DNA from: Thermoanaerobacterales bacterium
Lineage (GTDB): Bacteria > Bacillota > Desulfotomaculia > Desulfotomaculales > JASEER01
Reading direction: 5' to 3'
DNA: 64,000 bases
Assembly (NCBI GenBank): GCA_030019475.1
Contig: JASEER010000002.1
Coordinates: forward strand, 1 to 64,000
How positions within the stretch are numbered: position 1 is the stretch's first letter; the number at the start of each line of letters is the position of its first letter. Shown here piece by piece: positions 9,800-21,112 of the stretch. Position numbers and translations under genes: made by a program. The notes beneath the pieces were generated by a model. The model ran no database searches. It had not been told where the DNA came from and worked only from the letters and a program-made list of their open reading frames with translations.

Positions 9800-10791
9800 T
9801 TGTGCTTCGCGAAGAAGGCGGCCATCTTTTCCTCAGCTAAAGCTCCGTTAACAGCCAGTTCAATGAACTGTTCCACCAAGCGGGGGTCCCACTGCGAACC
9901 GGCGCCCTTTTGCAGGATTTCCAGGGCCGTCTGCCGTTCAAAGGCCTGGCGGTAGGGACGGTCGGTGGTCAGGGCGTCAAAGGCGTCGGCGATGGCCAGG
10001 ATACGTGCGCCGAAGGGGATTTCCCTGCCGGCCAGGCCGTCTGGGTAGCCGCTGCCGTCAAAATTCTCATGATGGTGCCTGATGATGGGCAGTATGGGCT
10101 TGAGGCTGGATACATGTGAACAGATTCTTTCGCCGGCGACGGGGTGCCTCTTGACGATCTCGAATTCCTCCGGGTCAAGTTTACCAGGCTTCGAAAGGAC
10201 GCCGTCCTTGATGGCCACCCTGCCGATATCGTGGAGTAATCCGGCCATCCGCATCTGCCTGTGGGCGGGTTTTATTCCGGGGAAGATCTTATGGGCCAGC
10301 ATTTCGGCGTAAAACGCCGTCCGGCGGGAATGGTCCACGCTGTATGTGTCCCTGGCTTCCAGAACCAAGGCAATAGAGATGAGCGTGTTACAGGCGTTCT
10401 CAAGCTCGGTCTGCAGGGTCTTGATCCGTAGCAGCGACTTGATGCGGGCGCGCAGTTCCAGGGGATTGAAAGGTTTGGTAATGTAGTCGTCGGCCCCTTT
10501 TTCCAGGGACTTCACTTTTTCCTCCGGGTCGCTCAGGGCGGTGACGAGCAGCACGGGGGTCAACCGTGTCTCCTCCGCGTTCCTGACAATGGAAAGCACT
10601 GAGTGCCCGTCCATGCCGGGCATCATTACGTCGAGGAGTATCAGGTCCGGTTTCTCCTCGGCGATCTTCTTGAGGGCCTGTCTTCCGCTGCCGGCCTCGA
10701 TTACGTCGTATTCCTGGAGTTGAGCTTTGAGGAGGGTAAGGCTGGATTGTTGATCATCGACGATCAGTACCTTGGGTCTTTCCATGCGCAT
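9769..10791 (-). CDS. Response regulator with HD-GYP (c-di-GMP phosphodiesterase) output
   Basis: 340 residues from ATG 10791; ATG 10785 is also served by the AGGGG site. The receiver domain carries VDDQQ and phospho-acceptor D54 in LILLDVMMPGMDG. The HD-GYP domain shows LLHDIGRV, an H-rich metal site (IIRHHHENFDGSGYP) and ADAFDALTTDRPYR. It should hydrolyse cyclic di-GMP when phosphorylated and is the likely output of the kinase/Hpt relay beside it. Confidence 0.94.
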   Translation of the reverse strand: MRMERPKVLIVDDQQSSLTLLKAQLQEYDVIEAGSGRQALKKIAEEKPDLILLDVMMPGMDGHSVLSIVRNAEETRLTPVLLVTALSDPEEKVKSLEKGADDYITKPFNPLELRARIKSLLRIKTLQTELENACNTLISIALVLEARDTYSVDHSRRTAFYAEMLAHKIFPGIKPAHRQMRMAGLLHDIGRVAIKDGVLSKPGKLDPEEFEIVKRHPVAGERICSHVSSLKPILPIIRHHHENFDGSGYPDGLAGREIPFGARILAIADAFDALTTDRPYRQAFERQTALEILQKGAGSQWDPRLVEQFIELAVNGALAEEKMAAFFAKHNYPSALSFKP

Positions 10792-10914
10792 AATCCCCTA
10801 AATCCACTGTTTGTCTTTACTTTTCTTATTAACTTCGACATATGCTATCTTTTTCCTCTCATTATTGACCGTGTTTTCGGAGCGGCCGATCAAATTGACG
10901 ACGCCTGGCTACTA

Positions 10915-10943
10915 TTGACATCACCCTACCGGGGTGCTATCTT
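10915..10943 (+). promoter_or_regulatory. Sigma-A promoter of the hrcA-chaperone operon
   Basis: TTGACA at 10915-10920, a 17-base spacer and TATCTT at 10938-10943. Transcription should start near 10950, placing the CIRCE operator in the first bases of the transcript. Confidence 0.85.
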
Positions 10944-10956
10944 ATTCCCGGGGAGT

Positions 10957-10983
10957 TTAGCACTCAACGCGAGAGAGTGCTAA
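10957..10983 (+). promoter_or_regulatory. CIRCE operator (HrcA binding site)
   Basis: A perfect CIRCE element: TTAGCACTC, nine bases, GAGTGCTAA. It sits between the promoter and hrcA, so HrcA should repress the whole hrcA-chaperonin-grpE-dnaK cluster. Confidence 0.97.
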
Positions 10984-11004
10984 TAGCGGAAGAAGGTGTT
11001 ATGG

Positions 11005-12033
11005 ATGGACGAGCGCAAGAAGCGGATCCTGTGGGCCATCATCCAGGACTACATTGCCACCGCCGAACCGGTGGGTTCCCGTACTATTGCCCGCAAGTAC
11101 TCCATGGGGGTCAGCCCGGCGACCATCCGTAACGAGATGGCGGACCTGGAGGAGATGGGCTACCTCGAGCAGCCCCACACGTCCGCGGGCCGCATCCCCT
11201 CTGTGCGCGGCTACCGTTACTATGTCGATTACCTGATGCAGCCGGAGGAGCTTAGCGAGGAAGAGCGCCGCCTGATCCAGGTCAGTTTTCAGGATAAGGT
11301 TAAGGGCATGGCCGAGGTCATCCAGCACACGGGGCAACTCCTTTCCCGGCTTACAAACTACACCGCCATGGTCAGCACGCCGCGTCTGGGCCGGACGAAG
11401 ATCCACAATGTGCAGCTGATCCATATGGCCCCCGGCCAAGCCCTGCTGATCGTGGTCCTGGAGTCCGGGGCGGTGCAGCATACACTTATGGAAATTCCCG
11501 AGCACGTAATGGAGTGCGACCTGGCGACGATCGCCCGTATTTTCAACGCCAAGATCAAGGGCCTGGACATGCATGACATCCGGCTGACCCTTCTACGGGA
11601 GATCTATGTCGAGCTATTGCGCCACCGTGGGCTCGTCAACACCATAATGGAGCTGATTGAGGAAAGCAGCGTTTCAAAAGAGGACAAAATTTATCTGGGC
11701 GGCATTTTAAACCTGCTCGGCCAGCCCGAGTTCTCCAGCGTGGAGAAGGTGAAGGCGCTGCTTTCCATCCTGGAGCAGGAGGAACGGCTCTGCAGCCTTC
11801 TGGCCGGGCACGAGGAACACGGTGTCTCGGTGCACATCGGGAACGAGATCGGGCACGAAGGCATCCAGGAGTGCAGCATGGTCTGCGCCGGATACGCCAT
11901 TGAGGGCGACGCCGCGGGCGCGGTGGCGGTGCTGGGGCCGACCCGCATGCACTACGCGAAGACCGTCAGCGTCGTTGACTGCCTTTCCCGGCAGCTCAGC
12001 CATGTTCTGGAAAGGATCTACCGCAGTGAGTGA
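11005..12033 (+). CDS. hrcA: Heat-inducible transcription repressor HrcA
   Basis: 342 residues from ATG 11005, set by AAGGTG six bases upstream; the GTG at 10996 is part of that site. The N-terminal winged helix (RKKRILWAIIQDYI, TAEPVGSRTI, VSPATIRNEMADLEEMGYL) is followed by the GAF-like inserted dimerisation domain. First gene after the CIRCE element. In Bacillus HrcA activity depends on GroEL; here the downstream chaperonin is of archaeal type, so the feedback partner may differ. Confidence 0.97.
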   Translation: MDERKKRILWAIIQDYIATAEPVGSRTIARKYSMGVSPATIRNEMADLEEMGYLEQPHTSAGRIPSVRGYRYYVDYLMQPEELSEEERRLIQVSFQDKVKGMAEVIQHTGQLLSRLTNYTAMVSTPRLGRTKIHNVQLIHMAPGQALLIVVLESGAVQHTLMEIPEHVMECDLATIARIFNAKIKGLDMHDIRLTLLREIYVELLRHRGLVNTIMELIEESSVSKEDKIYLGGILNLLGQPEFSSVEKVKALLSILEQEERLCSLLAGHEEHGVSVHIGNEIGHEGIQECSMVCAGYAIEGDAAGAVAVLGPTRMHYAKTVSVVDCLSRQLSHVLERIYRSE

Positions 12034-12053
12034 CCTTTTAAGGGGGATCGTTT

Positions 12054-13625
12054 TTGAGTCTTAAACAGCAAGCCAACCAGGGCGCCGAGGTCAATGAACG
12101 GCTGGGCGCCCTGATGACGAACGCCAACGCCGTCCGCGCCATCGCGGCCAGCGTGGAGGGCACTCTGGGCCCCAAGGGCCTGGACACGATGCTGGTCGAC
12201 CGCTTCGGGGACGTGGTGATCACCAACGACGGCGTGACCATCCTGACCCGCATGGAGGCCAACCACCCGGCGGCGCGGATGATGATCAACATCGCCCGCG
12301 CCCAGGAAGAGGAGGTCGGCGACGGCACGACCACGGCCACGGTGATGGCCGGGCAGATGGTGGCCACCGGCGTAGAGCTGGTCTCACGGGGGGTGCCCGT
12401 GACGCGGGTCATCGAGGGGCTGCGCGTGGGCCTGCGCCGCGCCCTGGAACTCATACGCCAAGCCGCGCGGCCGGTCGCGGGTTTGAACGATCCCCGCCTC
12501 CGCCAGGTGGCGCTGGTGGCCGGGCGGGAGCACGACGACATCGCCGACCTCGTGGTCGAGGCCGCCCATCTCATCGGCGCCTCCAAGCTGAAGGACCCGA
12601 ACTTTAAGCTGGCGGATACGATCATCGCCGAGGAAGGGGCGGAGAACGAGGTCTTCCTCGGGGTAATGGTTTCCAAGGAGCGCATGAACCGCCAGATGCC
12701 CCGTGTCAGGAAGAATGTCCGGGTGCTGGTGATCGACGATGCGCTGGAGCCCGAGGATATCGAGGAAGAGGCCCTGGCCACCGAATCCGGTTTCGCCCGT
12801 TACCTGGAGCTGCAGAAGGAGTTTAAGGATAACCTGGCCAAACTGGTGGCGATGGACGTCGGCCTGGTCCTGGTCGACCGGGGTGTGGCCGATATCGCCG
12901 AAGAAATCCTCACCGACGCCGGGGTGATGGTCGTCCAGCGGGTGCTGAACAAAGAGCTGCGGCGCGCCGCCGAGCATACCGGGGCGCGGATGATCAAGCG
13001 CTCGGCGCTGAAGAAACCCCCGCAGGATCTGGAGGCCTACATGGGAAAGGCTAAACTGGTGGAGGATGACGAGAAGCTGGAACGCCTCTGGATACGCCGG
13101 GGGGGCGGGAAGGCGATGGCTACGGTCCTGGTGGGCGCGGCCACGGCGGAAGTGGTCGGCGAGCGCGAGCGTATCGCCAAGGACGCCGCCGGCGCGGTTC
13201 AGGCCGCGGTCCGGGGCGGGATCGTCCCGGGAGGCGGGGCCGTGGAGCTGTGGGCGGCCCGTGAGGTCGAGAAGGTTCGGGAAAGCGTCCGGGGCATGGC
13301 CGCCTACGGGGTGGACTGTGTGGTCGAGGCCTTGAAGCGGCCCCTGGCGCAGATTGTCACCAACGCGGGCTTTAACCCCCTGGAAAAGATCGGGGATGTC
13401 ATCGCCGCGCAGGTGGAAAACAACAGCGATTCCATGGGGATCGACTGCGATACCGGAGCCGTCGTTGATATGCTCCAGGCCGGGGTCGTGGACCCCGCGC
13501 CGGTGAAGATTTACGCATTGCGCGCGGCGGGGGAGATCGCCGAGGCCATCCTGCGCATCGACACCATCATCAAGAAGCGGGAAGAGGAAGATGGCGCGGG
13601 CAAGGGGGTAAAGCCGAATGACTGA
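12054..13625 (+). CDS. Archaeal-type (group III, thermosome-like) chaperonin in the hrcA operon
   Basis: 523 residues from a TTG start preceded by AAGGGGGATC. Group II/III signatures are clear: [13 protein letters not shown] at 38-49, NDGVTIL at 58-64, GDGTTT at 89-94, ERIAKDA and [10 protein letters not shown] in the second equatorial part. It differs from GroEL in lacking a GroES-type system nearby and in having thermosome-like motifs. Bacterial members of this kind are known from Carboxydothermus hydrogenoformans and relatives, also next to dnaK. It should form a self-lidded ATP-driven folding chamber. Translationally coupled to grpE by an 8-base overlap. Confidence 0.95.
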   Translation: MSLKQQANQGAEVNERLGALMTNANAVRAIAASVEGTLGPKGLDTMLVDRFGDVVITNDGVTILTRMEANHPAARMMINIARAQEEEVGDGTTTATVMAGQMVATGVELVSRGVPVTRVIEGLRVGLRRALELIRQAARPVAGLNDPRLRQVALVAGREHDDIADLVVEAAHLIGASKLKDPNFKLADTIIAEEGAENEVFLGVMVSKERMNRQMPRVRKNVRVLVIDDALEPEDIEEEALATESGFARYLELQKEFKDNLAKLVAMDVGLVLVDRGVADIAEEILTDAGVMVVQRVLNKELRRAAEHTGARMIKRSALKKPPQDLEAYMGKAKLVEDDEKLERLWIRRGGGKAMATVLVGAATAEVVGERERIAKDAAGAVQAAVRGGIVPGGGAVELWAAREVEKVRESVRGMAAYGVDCVVEALKRPLAQIVTNAGFNPLEKIGDVIAAQVENNSDSMGIDCDTGAVVDMLQAGVVDPAPVKIYALRAAGEIAEAILRIDTIIKKREEEDGAGKGVKPND

Positions 13626-14279
13626 CGAGAAGCATAAGCTGGAAGAGCGGGTGGCCGACCCCGACCCGGAAAACGAAGCCGTGGAGCGCACGGACGACGC
13701 CGAAGTGAAGAACGGGGCCGAGGAGCAGGCAGCCGAAGGGGATGCCGCCCCCGAAGTGCCTCCCGGGGATACGGCCGAACGGCCGCCGGAGGAGAAGCCC
13801 TGCTGCGCCGCGGAAAAGGCGCGGGCCGAGGAGTACCACCAGCGGATGCTCCGCCTGCAGGCCGACTTTGAGAACTTCCGGCGGCGGACGCGCCAGGAGA
13901 AAGAAGAGTGGTTCCGGCTGGCGGCCGAGGAATTCGCACAAGCGCTGCTGCCGGTTTTGGATAACTTCGATCTGGCGATGGCCAGCCCGGGTGCCGACCT
14001 GGAGCAGTTTCTGACCGGGATGCGCATGATCCGGCGCCAACTGATGGAAACCCTCAATGCTCAAGGGTTGGAACCCCTGACGTCCGTCGGGCAAGCCTTT
14101 GATCCCGCCCGGCACGAGGCCGTGGGCCAGGTGACCGGGACGGAGCATCCCGACGACACCGTGGTCGAGGAACTGCGGCGGGGATACCTGTTCCGGGGCC
14201 GCGTACTGCGCCCCGCGATGGTTAGAGTGGCGAAATCCAAATCCGAATCTGATTCAGAATCGGGAGGTAATACGGAGTA

Positions 14280-14280
<1 letters not shown>
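13618..14280 (+). CDS. grpE: Nucleotide exchange factor GrpE
   Basis: 220 residues. An acidic, low-complexity N-terminal tail of about 65 residues precedes the GrpE coiled coil ([16 protein letters not shown]) and the beta domain ([15 protein letters not shown]). The acidic tail is longer than usual. The stop TAA shares its last base with the dnaK ATG (TAATG), so the two are tightly coupled. Confidence 0.95.
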
Positions 14281-16127
<1,847 letters not shown>

Positions 16128-16199
16128 CCCGCCTCCCCCTCGCTAAATCGGTGGGGGCCGATTGTGGTCAAAAGCCATATGCCTGTTGTAGAATAGTAG

Positions 16200-16221
16200 G
16201 GGCCGACCTCCGCGTCGGCCC
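16200..16221. other. Perfect 8-bp hairpin between dnaK and dnaJ
   Basis: GGGCCGAC, a six-base loop and GTCGGCCC. No T-tract follows, so it may tune dnaJ expression, stabilise the upstream mRNA or act as a weak terminator before a separate dnaJ promoter. Confidence 0.5.
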
Positions 16222-16253
16222 GTGCCCTATGTTTGTCATGTGGGTGATATGTC

Positions 16254-17390
16254 TTGAGCGCGAAACGCGACTACTACGAGGTGCTGGGCGTCTCCCGCGA
16301 CGCCTCGCCCGAGGAGATAAAGAAGGCCTACCGCCGGCTGGCGCGCCAGCTCCACCCGGACGTCAACAAGGACGACCCGCAGGCTGAGGCGAAGTTCAAG
16401 GAGGTCGCCGAGGCCTACGCCGTCCTGAGTGACTCCGAGCGGAGGTCCCAGTATGACCGCTTCGGCCACGCCGGGCCGCAGGGCCAGGGCTTCGACTTCT
16501 CCAACTTCGACCCCCGGGACTTCGGCTTCGGGGACTTCGGACTGGGCGACATATTTGACATGTTCTTCGGCGGCGCCGGGCGGGCGCGCACCGGTCCGCA
16601 GCGCGGCCGGGACCTGCGCCTGGACCTGGAACTCACCTTCCGGGAGGCGGCCTTCGGGGTGGAGAAAGAAATCGAGATCCCCCGCACCGAGTCCTGCCCC
16701 GAGTGCCACGGCTCGGGGGCGGCGCCGGGCACCAACCCCCGGACCTGCCCGCAGTGCCACGGGCGCGGCCAGGTGAGCTTCGTGCAGCAGACGGCCTTCG
16801 GTCAGTTTGTCCAGACGCGGCCCTGTGAGGTCTGCCACGGCACGGGGCGGGTCATTGACAACCCCTGCCATCGTTGCCGCGGCGCCGGGCAGGTGCGCCA
16901 AACGCGCAAGATCAAGGTCCGGGTCCCGGCCGGGGTGGACGACGACTCCCGCCTGCGGCTGGCCGGCGAGGGCGAAGGCGGGGTCCGGGGGGGCCCGCCC
17001 GGGGACCTTTACGTGTACATCACCGTCCTCCCGGACAAGGTCTTTAGCCGCGACGGGTATAATGTAACCTGTGACTTGCCGATCAGCTTCGTCCAGGCCG
17101 CCCTGGGGGACGAGGTCGAGGTGCCCACGCTGGAGGGGACGACCCGCTTCAAGATCCCGGAGGGCACGCAGACGGGGACGGTTTTCCGCCTGCGCGGCAA
17201 GGGCATCGCCATCCTCAACGGGCACGGCCGGGGCGACCAGCACGTGCGCGTGCGGGTGGTCACTCCGACCAAGCTGACCGAGAGACAGCGGGAACTCCTG
17301 CGCGAGTTCGGCCGCCTGGGCGGGGAAAAGACCCAGCCGCCGGGCGAAAAGAGCTTTTTCGAAAAGGTGAAGGACGCCTTCAGCGTCTGA
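16254..17390 (+). CDS. dnaJ: Co-chaperone DnaJ
   Basis: 378 residues from a TTG start. The J-domain ([17 protein letters not shown] in LHPDVNKDD) is followed by a Gly/Phe region and four CXXCXGXG zinc motifs ([32 protein letters not shown]), then the C-terminal substrate-binding beta domains. It lies 126 bases after dnaK and its 3' end overlaps the convergent cooC gene by 11 bases. Confidence 0.97.
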   Translation: MSAKRDYYEVLGVSRDASPEEIKKAYRRLARQLHPDVNKDDPQAEAKFKEVAEAYAVLSDSERRSQYDRFGHAGPQGQGFDFSNFDPRDFGFGDFGLGDIFDMFFGGAGRARTGPQRGRDLRLDLELTFREAAFGVEKEIEIPRTESCPECHGSGAAPGTNPRTCPQCHGRGQVSFVQQTAFGQFVQTRPCEVCHGTGRVIDNPCHRCRGAGQVRQTRKIKVRVPAGVDDDSRLRLAGEGEGGVRGGPPGDLYVYITVLPDKVFSRDGYNVTCDLPISFVQAALGDEVEVPTLEGTTRFKIPEGTQTGTVFRLRGKGIAILNGHGRGDQHVRVRVVTPTKLTERQRELLREFGRLGGEKTQPPGEKSFFEKVKDAFSV

Positions 17391-18135
17391 TGAGGCGCCC
17401 CACGACTTCCCGGAGTCCGGAGAGGAAGGCGTGGGGCATTTCCGTTATGCAGTCCTCCCGGCCGGTTTCGCCCAGGAACTCCTCGTGCCATCCCAGGTAA
17501 CCCCACACGGGAATGCCCGCGGCCGAGCGGGCGATGAAGTCCCTCTCGGCCCCACCGCGGACGCGGTTCGCCACCCAGCCGACCTCTTCGATGCCGAGGT
17601 CCCGGGCCATGGCGGTAATGTTCCGGGCCGTGGACACCGCGGCCCTCGTCGGGTCGCAGACCACCACCAGGCGGTCCACGCCTCTGGCCGATCCCCGCGA
17701 CAGTTGCTCGATACCGGCGGCGAGGTCGATGACGGCCATTTCCTCCTTGTCTAACAGGACCGAGGAAATGAGCGCGTTCAGGAACGCGTTTTCCCGGCAG
17801 TAGCAGCCCGCCCCGCCCTTCTTCAGCGCCCCCATGCGGATCATCCGTATGTTCCCGCGCACCAGGGCGTGTTTTTCCAACAGGTCGTCCACCCGCGGGT
17901 TCAGGATGGTATAACCGCCCTCGCCGCCGAGGCGCTCCCTGATAACGGACCGCATCTCCGAGAACGGTTTCAGGGTCGACGCCTCCCTTTGCGGCACCCC
18001 CAGAGCGCAGGCCAGGCAGGCGTCGGGATCGGCGTCCACGGCCCAGACCGGGCCTTGTTCCGCCAGGAGCCTGACCAGTCCCGCCGCGACGCTTGTCTTG
18101 CCGACCCCGCCTTTGCCGCCCACCGCAATCTTCAC
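17380..18135 (-). CDS. cooC: CO dehydrogenase maturation ATPase (CooC-type)
   Basis: 251 residues from the GTG at 18135, preferred because it gives the canonical [15 protein letters not shown]-terminus and has GGAG nine bases upstream; ATG 18150 would add five residues. A deviant Walker A (KGGVGKT) marks the MinD/CooC family. A CXC pair (C111 and C113 in GCYCREN) matches the metal-binding pair of CooC dimers that deliver Ni to cluster C. Divergent from cooS, its expected client. Confidence 0.9.
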   Translation of the reverse strand: MKIAVGGKGGVGKTSVAAGLVRLLAEQGPVWAVDADPDACLACALGVPQREASTLKPFSEMRSVIRERLGGEGGYTILNPRVDDLLEKHALVRGNIRMIRMGALKKGGAGCYCRENAFLNALISSVLLDKEEMAVIDLAAGIEQLSRGSARGVDRLVVVCDPTRAAVSTARNITAMARDLGIEEVGWVANRVRGGAERDFIARSAAGIPVWGYLGWHEEFLGETGREDCITEMPHAFLSGLREVVGRLIRR

Positions 18136-18225
18136 CGTAACCCACTCCATTCTTAAGCTTTACACATCCTTTTCCTATCAAACCACTGTGATACTATCAA
18201 CTGTCAATGGATTTCAGTAAAAACC

Positions 18226-18254
18226 TTGAAATAAATACGTCATTTAGCTATCAT
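18226..18254 (+). promoter_or_regulatory. cooS promoter
   Basis: TTGAAA at 18226-18231, a 17-base spacer and TATCAT at 18249-18254, in an AT-rich island unlike the flanking DNA. An imperfect dyad GTGAT-ACT-ATCAA lies just upstream (about 18188-18200) and may bind a Crp/Fnr-family regulator; this is only a suggestion. Confidence 0.7.
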
Positions 18255-18310
18255 TCTCTTACCATAGGATTGTGAATATGGGAACAAACAAGAGGAAAGG
18301 GGGATTACCC

Positions 18311-20167
18311 GTGAGCGATAGGAGCGTTGATGTGGCCACGCAGGCCATGGTTGAGAAGGCGTCGGCGGAAAATATCGAGCTGGTCTGGGACCGGCTGAAG
18401 GGGCAGGAACCCCAGTGCGAATTCGGGAGGCTGGGGGTTTGCTGTCGTAACTGCAATATGGGGCCGTGTCACATCCACCACTCCGGGAGAAGCCAGGAGG
18501 GTGTCTGCGGCGCCACCCGGGATACGATCGTCGCCCGTAACCTCTTGCGGACCATCGCCGGCGGCGCGGCCGCCCACTCCGACCACGGCCGCGATATCGC
18601 CCTGACCTTGTACCGGGCCGCCCGGGGCGAGGTCCAGGGCTACCCGATTAAGGACGTCGCCAAGCTGAAGGCGTTGGCCGCCGAACTCGGCGTACCGGTG
18701 GAGGACCGCGCCGCGGCAGACATCGCGCTGGACGTTTCCAGCCTCCTTCTGGATGAGTACGGGTGCGTCAAGGGCCGCCTGGCGTTCGTGAGGCGCGCCC
18801 CTAAAAGGCGCCGGGAACTCTGGGCACGGCTGGGCATAACCCCGCGGGGGATCGACAGGGAGATCGTCGAGAGCATGCACCGCGTCACCATGGGCGTGGA
18901 CAACGATTACGTGAGCCTCCTCCTCCAGGGGATGCGCACCGCCCTCAGTGACGGCTGGGGCGGCTCGACCATCGCCACCGAACTGTCGGATATCCTGTTC
19001 GGGACGCCGCGCCCCGTCAGGGGGCGGAGCAACCTGGGCGTCCTGCGCGTGGACCAGGTGAACATCGTACTGCACGGGCACGAGCCCACGCTCTCCGACG
19101 TCGTGGTCGGCGCCGCCCGCGACCCCGAGCTGTTGGACCTCGCCCGGAGCCTGGGCGCGACGGGCATCAACGTCTGCGGAATGTGCTGCACCGGCAACGA
19201 GATCCTGATGCGCTACGGCATCCCCATCGCCGGCAACTTCCTGCAGCAGGAACTGGCCATCGTCACCGGCGCCGTCGAGGCCATGGTCGTCGACGTCCAG
19301 TGCATTATGCCCGGCCTGTCGCAGGTGGCGCGGTGCCGCCACACGAAGCTTATCTCCACCTCCCCGAAGGCGAAGTTCCCGGGCGCCGAACACCTGGAGT
19401 TCGATGAGCGTAACGCCATGGATGCCGCCAGGGGGATCGTCCGCATGGCCGTTGAGAACTTCCCGAACCGGCAGCCCGCGGGGGTCAACATCCCCTCCGA
19501 GGCCGTCGAGTACATCGGCGGGTTTTCGGTGGAGGCCATCCTGACGGTGCTTGGCGGCTCCCCGGAGCCGCTTATCGAGGCGGTCAAGTCCGGGCGCATC
19601 AAGGGCATAGCCGCCGTCGTCGGCTGCAACAACCCGAAGACCAGGCACGACTACGGCCACCTCACCCTGGCGCGGCGCCTGATAGCCGAGGACGTGCTGG
19701 TGGTCACGACCGGGTGCGCCGCGATCGCCTGTGCCAAGGATGGTCTCCTGCGGCGCGACGCGATCACCGAGGCGGGCCCGGGACTGCGCAAGGTCTGCGA
19801 GGTTCTTGGTTTGCCGCCCGTTCTCCACATGGGTTCCTGCGTTGACATCAGCCGCATTCTCCGCCTGGCGGCCGTCCTGGCCGAGGCCCTCGACGTGGAC
19901 ATCAGCGACCTGCCGGTGGTGGCCGCCGCACCCGAATGGATGTCCGAGAAGGCCGTATCCATCGGCACCTACGCCGTCGCTTCGGGTATCCACACCATCC
20001 TCGGGACCGTTCCGCCCGTGCTGGGCAGCGAGAACGTGACCAAACTGCTGACCGTGGGCGCGAAGGACGTCGTGGGCGCGGCCTTCGCGGTGGAGGAGGA
20101 TCCCGAGAAGGCCGCCGGCCTCGCCCTGGCGCACATAGCGGCGAAGCGGGCGGCCCTGGGGCTGTAA
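18311..20167 (+). CDS. cooS: Monofunctional Ni-CO dehydrogenase catalytic subunit
   Basis: 618 residues from GTG 18311, chosen for the AGGAAAGGGGG site seven bases upstream; the GTG at 18272 has no comparable site. Cluster D/B cysteines appear as CEFGRLGVCCRNCNMGPC and GVCGAT. Cluster C ligands are visible as HGHEPTLSD, VCGMCCTG, DVQCIMPG, VGCNNPKTRH, TTGCAAIACAK and HMGSCVDISR. It oxidises CO to CO2 or the reverse. No electron-transfer ferredoxin, hydrogenase or acetyl-CoA synthase gene is adjacent, so its physiological coupling cannot be read here. Confidence 0.97.
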   Translation: MSDRSVDVATQAMVEKASAENIELVWDRLKGQEPQCEFGRLGVCCRNCNMGPCHIHHSGRSQEGVCGATRDTIVARNLLRTIAGGAAAHSDHGRDIALTLYRAARGEVQGYPIKDVAKLKALAAELGVPVEDRAAADIALDVSSLLLDEYGCVKGRLAFVRRAPKRRRELWARLGITPRGIDREIVESMHRVTMGVDNDYVSLLLQGMRTALSDGWGGSTIATELSDILFGTPRPVRGRSNLGVLRVDQVNIVLHGHEPTLSDVVVGAARDPELLDLARSLGATGINVCGMCCTGNEILMRYGIPIAGNFLQQELAIVTGAVEAMVVDVQCIMPGLSQVARCRHTKLISTSPKAKFPGAEHLEFDERNAMDAARGIVRMAVENFPNRQPAGVNIPSEAVEYIGGFSVEAILTVLGGSPEPLIEAVKSGRIKGIAAVVGCNNPKTRHDYGHLTLARRLIAEDVLVVTTGCAAIACAKDGLLRRDAITEAGPGLRKVCEVLGLPPVLHMGSCVDISRILRLAAVLAEALDVDISDLPVVAAAPEWMSEKAVSIGTYAVASGIHTILGTVPPVLGSENVTKLLTVGAKDVVGAAFAVEEDPEKAAGLALAHIAAKRAALGL

Positions 20168-20251
20168 CCGGGCGGAAGGGAAGACAGCGCCCATTTTGTG
20201 GTATCATAGAAGTGTTGTAGATGAGACTTCTTGGCGGAAAGAGAGTGTAGA

Positions 20252-21112
20252 ATGCGCTGGTTGGAGATTACGGTCCGCTCGCCCGAGGCGTACGCTGAGG
20301 CGGTGAGCAGCTTCTTCTTCGATACCGGGAGCGGGGTGGTCTGGGACGACTCCGCTTCAGCATCCCACGGGGTGGTAACCGTCAAGGGCTACCTGCCGGA
20401 CGAAGAAGCCTCGCGGCCCAAGCTCGAAACGCTGCGCCGGGCGGTGACCGGGCTGCTGGGCCCCGACGCCCTGGCCGTGGGCACCCTGGCCGACGAGGAC
20501 TGGGCCACCGCCTGGCGGGCCGGTTACCACACCTTCAGGGTGGGGAAACGGTTGGTGATAAAGCCCACCTGGGAGACGTACCCGGTACGTCCCGGGGACC
20601 TGGTGATTGAAATGGACCCCGGCCTGGCCTTCGGTTGCGGCACCCATCCCACGACGGCCACCTGCCTGGAGATGCTGGAGCGGTACCTCACCCTGGGCGC
20701 GGTGGTCTACGACGTGGGGACGGGCTCGGGGATCCTGGCCATCGCCGCCGCGAAACTGGGCGCCGGCGAGATCCGGGCGGTGGACGAGGACCCGATTGCT
20801 GTCCGCGTGGCGCGGGAAAACGTTGAGCGGAACGGGGCGGCCGGCCAAGTGCATGTACGGGAGGGCGATCTCCTCAACGGCCTGCCGGGACCCGCCGACC
20901 TCATCGTCGCCAACATCGTGGCCGAAGTGATCGGGCCTCTGGCCCCGCGGGCGGCGGAAAGGCTCTCGGCCGAAGGCCGCTTCATCGCCGGAGGGATCAC
21001 GGCCGCTAAGGCGGACGGCGTGATCGCCGCCTTCAGCCGCGCCGGCCTGGCCGTTGTCGCGCGGCGGGCGGTCGGCGAGTGGGTGACCCTGGTGGGGGAG
21101 AAGCAGGGATGA
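20252..21112 (+). CDS. prmA: Ribosomal protein L11 methyltransferase
   Basis: 286 residues from ATG 20252 after GGAAAGAG. The N-terminal L11-recognition domain (MRWLEITVRSPEAYAEAV) is followed by a Rossmann methyltransferase with MDPGLAFGCGTHPTT, VYDVGTGSGILAIAAAKLG and DLIVANIVAEV. The stop overlaps the rsmE ATG (ATGA). The pair often follows dnaJ in Firmicutes; here cooC/cooS is inserted between. Confidence 0.95.
   Translation: MRWLEITVRSPEAYAEAVSSFFFDTGSGVVWDDSASASHGVVTVKGYLPDEEASRPKLETLRRAVTGLLGPDALAVGTLADEDWATAWRAGYHTFRVGKRLVIKPTWETYPVRPGDLVIEMDPGLAFGCGTHPTTATCLEMLERYLTLGAVVYDVGTGSGILAIAAAKLGAGEIRAVDEDPIAVRVARENVERNGAAGQVHVREGDLLNGLPGPADLIVANIVAEVIGPLAPRAAERLSAEGRFIAGGITAAKADGVIAAFSRAGLAVVARRAVGEWVTLVGEKQG

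Noticed and set aside
18188-18215. CooA or FNR binding site upstream of cooS
   Set aside because: The dyad is imperfect and its spacing fits neither consensus; mentioned only as a weak possibility in the promoter entry.
18305-20194. 629-codon minus-strand frame antisense to cooS
   Set aside because: Shadow frame; cooS has all cluster ligands on the plus strand.
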